Assembly (NCBI GenBank): GCA_951213105.1
Contig: OX578149.1
Location: 1,488,001 to 1,552,000, forward strand
Direction: 5' to 3'
DNA length: 64,000 bases
From: Amaurobius ferox
Lineage: Eukaryota; Arthropoda; Arachnida; Araneae; Amaurobiidae
Positions 58,881 to 64,000 of this stretch are shown here, one piece after another. Below the pieces are notes generated by a model that was given only the letters and a program-made list of their open reading frames with translations, ran no database searches and was not told the DNA's origin. Made by a program: the position numbers and the translations under genes. How positions within the stretch are numbered: the first letter of the stretch is position 1; every line of letters starts with the position of its first letter.

Positions 58881-60344
58881 AGTCTTTATCACCATACTCA
58901 CTTTGACGGTCCTGCCATGTAGATATTTCACAGGAAAAAATTACGTAAACAGACACATGCCGTCTAGCAGACTGCGTCTAATAAAAATATTTTTTTCTTT
59001 CAGTAACTAAGAATGCGCAAGTGTTGTGAATGAGGCGGGAGGAAGAGGATCAATAGCGTAATGATTACCTGGAGTGATAAGATTGAGGGCAAGTTCATTT
59101 TTGTGTAAAGGATAGATTTGTAAATGCAGCAATCTCACAGACTGCAAGTTTCCGGTTATGGGTTAATGTTATTAATGAGAAAATAGATCTTACCTTTGAA
59201 TATTTTGAAACTTGCTAGGTCTAGGTATTAATAAAATTCACTTTTTTTTTAGTTCTTCATTAGCAGGAAATTTAAAGCTGCTAACTTTGGAACCATTTTT
59301 ATAATAAAACAACCAGGATCAACACAAGCACTTGGCATTTTTAGTTATTAAAATTCAATGAATTATAATAAAAACTAAATAATTTAAAAATAATAAACAA
59401 AATATAAAAGTAAGCTGTAAATCTGTTACGCACAATATAATATTAAATATACTTCTTTATGAAAGTACTAAATAAGCTTTACATTTGAATATACAACAGA
59501 GCATGATCTTTAGTCATGAAAAAGCCCACCAAGAAATCTAACTACTATGTTCAGGTTTTCATATATGTTAAACAATAGAGTTAGGTCACTAGGATTTAGC
59601 TTAAATATATGCAACCACTGCTATTAATACTTCAAATTCCTTGGCAAACAAAGTAAGGAGTATATAGTACACACCATATTCACAATTCCAAGATAAACTG
59701 CAGATCAGAGAAAATAAAATATCAATGGCAAAAAATTTCTGAATAATAAATAAATGTAAGTGAAGCCTAATAAATAAACAAGCTAAACACTTTTTGGATA
59801 GAAAATTTTTTGAGATAGCAATTCAATATTCACATATGCTGTGAACATTAAATGAAAACAAATACAAAAAATTAAAGGCTTACCGACAGAAATTACGTAA
59901 AACTAAAGCAATAACGCATGCATAGAAAGACAGTCAAAGCTTTAATAAATGATAAAACACAAATGTATAAAACACGATAAATTACAAAACTTTGCCCCCT
60001 ACATTTCCGTCTACAAGCACTGAATGACGAGGCTTAACGGATGATGCAAGAAAAATGATAAAAACTTCAAAAATTACCAAAAAAATTTAATTTTTTTTTT
60101 GGCAGCGACTGTCAGAAACATTAACGAACACATAGTAAATCATACAGGCCTGTAATGACTATCAAATGATTAAAAAGTATCCAATATTCAGGAGATACCC
60201 TATGCAAGGCCAACTTAAACATGATCACGGTTTCAAATTTGCAAGCAGGAAATCATGACGTCGGATCACGTGACCAACCCAGCCTACCTGGCCTCTTTTT
60301 ACGTTGGCCTCAGAGAATCCCTCCATTGCATATGCAGTATATTA

Positions 60345-60956
60345 ATTGAAACATTTTGCAATTATAATTCTGGAATGGAGTTTTTTTTTCTTATATATTT
60401 TTGTTAGTCCTTATCAAATATTTCATATTTTCTTTTACAAGTCAGATTTAGTGGATTGCACATTCTAGTTGCGGTATTTTGCCAAGAGTTAGAACCAAAT
60501 TATTAAATATTAATACATATATATATAAATTTCTAACAAAAATTTTACTCTGTTGATAACTACGAAAATCAGTTTTTCCAGTTCTTTTTCAGTGGAGGAA
60601 TTAGTGTGGAAATAAAATATATTTGTGGGAAAAAAAAGAAGAAAAACAATATTCAATCCATCTTATCCTTATCTTTTCAATTATTAATATCAATCTAATG
60701 AAATAAATGGTAAAATTTATTCTACAACGAAAGTAAATAAGATTCTCAAACCTGTTTGTTTATGTCAAAAATCTTTTTTTCAGCCAAGTGATTCCATTGA
60801 ATCTCATCAAAAGTGTATTTTAATATTTTATACAGGAATCAACTCCTAAACAAGAAATCTACCGTAAATGTATGGAATGTAACTCTTAATGCATCCATTA
60901 TCCATCAAGTAACAACTTTATTTAAATAACATTAATTAATTATACATAACATTTTT
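60345..60956. other. Unassigned sequence
   Basis: AT-rich, no supported feature. Confidence 0.45.
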
Positions 60957-61088
60957 TTTATTTACATATAAGAATTACACAGAATAATTTTACATTTGAG
61001 GCAAGAAGTCATCAGCATTGTGAGTCTGCTTTCCTTATCTGCTGTAGGATCCTCGTGGTGACCCCACTTTGGTTCATTTTTATCCATA
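60957..61088 (-). CDS. Candidate last exon of an unidentified minus-strand gene
   Basis: On the minus strand a strong acceptor CCCTTTTTCAG precedes an open frame, and AATAAA lies at 60962-60957. Two frames are open: one reads MDKNEPKWGHHEDPTADKES and stops at 60964; the other reads MNQSGVTTRILQQIRKADSQ and stops at 61012. The first is phase-compatible with the candidate exon at 63758-63890 if that exon ends at its GTAAAA donor. I do not recognise the protein. It could be an old insertion rather than a host exon. Confidence 0.3.
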
Positions 61089-61384
61089 CTGAAAAAGGGA
61101 AACTGTAAATAATTTCACAAATGGAAAAAACTGTCATATAAAAGTCTAATACATATGTATTAAAAAGAGCTTTGCATAACAATTTATAAAAGACACTTTA
61201 ATCCCCATAAATCTTTTCCACTGAATAGAATATTGAATGCCATCAAGTGGTCAAAATTATTTTCGGACAACTAGTACATTGTTAAGTCTATCACTTTACC
61301 AATAATGTTATTTAACTTCAAACAGACCCACCCTGTATTTATAACAGTTTGAAATCATATAATCAATAACGTCTGCTAGTCTGT
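61089..61384. other. Unassigned sequence
   Basis: No feature seen; would be intron if the neighbouring minus-strand exons are real. Confidence 0.4.
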
Positions 61385-63140
61385 CTACATTTCTAATGGT
61401 AGCCCGTTCACGACTGGCTACTGAAGAAAGTAGCATATCCATAGGACAGCATGTGAGAATCATCTGCTCCTTCACGCTTAAGCACTTTTTAATAGTAAGT
61501 GATGAAAAAAATCGTTAAATAAACTTTACTTAAAAGTACATCTATCATTATCACAGAAGTAAATGAGTGTTCTGGCATTTGAGGGACCGACTCCACCATT
61601 ATTTTTAAAACGTAAGCCTTGAAAACTTGCTTGTTTTGTCGACCATTACTTGTATATCATTGCTGAATACAAAAAAAAAACCAAATTTCTTCAAAAGAGT
61701 CTTCAAATTGTTTTTATTTAGTTCAGAGTTTTGAAAACTGAAGTGAGATGGCAGATCTTTGACATTTAAACTCTAATTATCTGTACCAAAAATATCAACA
61801 TCACAACATACATTGTCTTTCAAATAAACTTCCACACTAAAACACATACCAACTATTTCACTTTCTTCAGTTATATCACTATGAGATTTATTTATTAATT
61901 GTAAAATCTCACTTTCATAAAGGTATTTCACTCTTTTTGCCATCCTTCCGAGAGGTTGGTGGTAGGGGAAGGAGGGTACGGTCCCTGTGGATGCCTCCCC
62001 CACTGGGTTCCGGTCTAAATTGGGTAGGCACTTCCCGGCCGTCCATACAGTTACCTTACACCTTTCTGGTAGGTCGGACGGTCTGGGTCTCAACAACAAC
62101 TCTTTTTGCCATGGGCGCGGTAGCCCATTGGTTAGCGCGCTGGAGTTGCACTCGGTAGGCCCGGGTTCGATTCCAGCCACTGCCAAAACTGCCGCCGTGT
62201 TCATGCGGAGTACGATCACGTTAAACATGTGGGTCCGTAAGTCCTTCTGAGAGGTTGGTGGTAGGGGAAGGAGGGTACGGTCCCTGTGGATGCCTCCCCC
62301 ACTGGGTTCCGGTCCAAATTGGGTGGCACTGTCTCGGCCGTCCAACAAACACCGACGGCTAAGTTATTTTACGGCGATAGGGGGTCGTCACCTACAAAAG
62401 GTTGAGAACCACTGCACTAAAGGATGTAGAATGAGTTGTATAAAAATTGCTACATTTCTTTAATGCAAAATTATTTTGTTCATGGAGTCTGCAATATAGC
62501 TGATGTGAATGAAACATTCATTGATTTTACACAGAGAAGAAGACTATTTTTTCGATGAAGTTTTAAACAGAGTTAAATTACTTGTACCTTCATGGTTTTA
62601 AGTTTTTAAATAAAATAAATTATTATAGTATTGTGATGAATGAAAGGAATAGTAAAAAGATAACTTCATTTGAATAAAGTTCATTTGTTTTCGTTGAAGT
62701 TTTTAAATATAAATTATTGTAGTATTATGATAATTTTAAAACTATTACCGAGGAATGTATCGCATTTTAGAGATGTTTAAATAAAATTGCATTGAAGTTG
62801 GAAAGTGTTTCACAATCAATGCTTTATGCATGATTGATCTTTCTTGTTTATACAATTTATATAAATAGTCAGCATTCTGACTAGTTATATAAATTGACTA
62901 GTTATATGTATTGACTCATAGAAAAACAAAAACCGAAATTAAACTGTGAACGTCAATAATTCAAGTGATTAATTTTGCAGAAACTATAGGATTCTGTCGC
63001 CATCTGGAGTTATGTAGAGACATCAATGAAATGCCCCAATCCTATGTTGTGGATTGGCATTAGTGGGTACCATGTAGTGAATGTGCATCAGTAGGCCGGG
63101 AAAGATAGAATCTTTCAGTTGCATATGCACTACCGTGGTC
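61385..63140 (+). repeat. Large dispersed repeat, copy 2
   Basis: Direct-orientation partner of 53936-54985 plus 60313-60345. It is itself interrupted by a SINE (about 61930-62350) and has an AATTATTGTAGTATTATGAT-type local duplication (62620-62740). The uninterrupted stretch around 63100 supplies the empty-site sequence for the element at 54986-60312. Confidence 0.6.
61935..62350 (+). repeat. tRNA-derived SINE, one head and two bodies
   Basis: Head with box A TAGCCCATTGGTTA (62121-62134) and box B GGTTCGATTCC (62164-62174), followed by the same body as in the 28.5-30 kb array. A second body without a head precedes it (61940-62090). Orientation is opposite to the array. It ends GGCCGTCCAACAAACACC. 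Confidence 0.8.
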
Positions 63141-63757
63141 CTGAACTGTGATGGTCATAATATTTTAGCCAGACAGTGTTAGATTATTTAAAATGTATAG
63201 ATATTGATCAGATAATAAACTTGAACAACTTACTCAAATAATAAAATTGAACAACTTACTCAAATAATAAACTTAAATAACTATCAACATAAATAGGATT
63301 AATAGTAACTGTGTACTAATAATGAGACCTGTTCCCATTATAATTTTTCTTATTTTGTTGTAGTTGAAAATGAACTGCCATACAACTAATTCTTGCTTAA
63401 TTAAACATCTTTGCATTTTCATTACATGCAAAAAGTTCATAATTTTTAATTATTTTCTTTAAATTAACCCCCCCTTGAAAAAAAAATAAAATAAAAACTG
63501 GTAGAAGACTCATTCCATGGATGTTAATCATAGAAAACGAAAATCACTTTTATCAAAAAGCTGCAGACATGAAAATTGATTAGCACATTCTAATAAAAAA
63601 ATGAAATAATCACTTTTCAAAACATAATTTCAATATACAGTGGAGTTTGCATACACGATATATCCAGTAAATAAGTTCCAATGGGCTATTAAGAGAAAAC
63701 AAGGATATATCTATAAACCATTTATATTGCTAATTGATATACACACCGTACACTATT
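63141..63757. other. Unassigned sequence
   Basis: AT-rich with a short direct repeat (TAATAAA-TTGAACAACTTACTC, 63200-63275). No gene seen. Confidence 0.45.
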
Positions 63758-63890
63758 TTACATATTTTCTACCATTTTTGAAGCAATCATCATAACAGGG
63801 CACCTTTCATCATAGAAAGATGCCATCAGCAATGCAAACCGCATGTTAATGGCTTGTTTGATCTCATTGTCTTCATAGAACTGCTGGCAG
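63758..63890 (-). CDS. Candidate exon of an unidentified minus-strand gene
   Basis: A strong minus-strand acceptor, TCTTTCCTAG, ends just before 63890. The frame then reads CQQFYEDNEIKQAINMRFAL, then LMASFYDERCPVMMIASKM and VENM before TAA at 63760. Amino-acid composition is protein-like (many charged and aromatic residues, no simple repeats) in a very AT-rich background. It may end at the stop or at a GTAAAA donor a few bases earlier. I do not recognise a family; its strand is opposite to INTS3. Confidence 0.4.
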
Positions 63891-64000
63891 CTAGGAAAGA
63901 TTGAACACATGAAAATCGCTTAGTGCTGTCTGAACTGTAGAGGGGATTTTTGAATTGTTCCAAGATGAAGCTCGCAAGATGTTGCATTCTGGTAGTAGTG

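Larger units (their letters stand above)
54986..60312. mobile_element. 5.3-kb element with TGAGGCCAACG termini
   Basis: Left terminus TGAGGCCAACGTAAACAGAG and right terminus (inverted) TGAGGCCAACGTAAAAAGAG; similarity continues through AGGCC and a TGACGTCA-like site for about 80 bases. Flanked by the 7-base direct repeat GAGAATC (54979-54985 and 60313-60319). The surrounding dispersed repeat is continuous across the gap when compared with 63100-63130, which confirms both ends. It contains a piggyBac remnant that is probably a separate, nested insertion. No transposase belonging to these termini is seen. Confidence 0.75.

Noticed and set aside
1..64000. CRISPR arrays, rRNA genes, bacterial operons
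   Set aside because: No regularly spaced short repeats of the right kind, no rRNA-like sequence, and all other evidence is eukaryotic.

Overview
This is a eukaryotic, AT-rich, repeat-dense animal locus. There are no operons or bacterial signals. Eight short exons on the plus strand, with consistent splice signals and compatible reading phases, encode a central part of Integrator complex subunit 3 (INTS3, also SOSS-A). They span 448 to 48518, and their introns reach 22 kb. Almost everything else is intronic transposon debris. The mix (copia with a copia-like tRNA-iMet internal primer site, piggyBac, pogo/Tigger, non-LTR tails, tRNA-derived SINE, unclassified RT) fits an arthropod; an arachnid such as a spider is my guess, not something the sequence proves.

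Layout: 1-5.1 kb holds INTS3 exons 448-527, 622-713 and 4985-5079, plus a 1.6-kb element with CATACCTGCC termini. The 5.1-27.4 kb intron holds a 1.5-kb long inverted repeat (7119-8642), dispersed non-coding repeats, one copy of a structured repeat with three hairpins (13.77-13.90 kb), a second CATACCTGCC element (13996-15286), a pogo/Tigger element (15390-17180), a 2.7-kb non-coding repeat and a decayed antisense copia element (about 20.6-26.7 kb). Exons follow at 27406-27525 and 27719-27854. The next intron carries a six-unit tandem array of tRNA-derived SINE sequence (28.5-30.0 kb). Exons 34274-34331 and 37587-37687 flank a 5'-truncated LINE tail. The intron 37688-48473 is a nest: a CATACCTGCC element was hit by a young antisense copia element (38835-44315, paired LTRs, 5-bp target duplication, RT domain deleted in frame), and beside it lies a truncated LINE RNase H fragment with a 15-bp target duplication. 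The exon 48474-48518 follows.

From 48.5 kb to the end I find no further INTS3 exon. This part holds a decayed RT gene of unclear class with a second copy of the three-hairpin repeat, a 5.3-kb element with TGAGGCCAACG termini enclosing a dead piggyBac transposase, a large dispersed repeat in two copies (53.9-55.0 and 61.4-63.1 kb), and two candidate minus-strand exons of an unidentified host gene (60957-61088 and 63758-63890).

Most coding transposon remains run antisense to INTS3. Only INTS3 and possibly the minus-strand exon candidates look like functional host genes. The observations most worth following are the covarying hairpins, the RT-deleted copia element with nearly identical LTRs, the CATACCTGCC family with 6-bp duplications, and the missing 3' half of INTS3.
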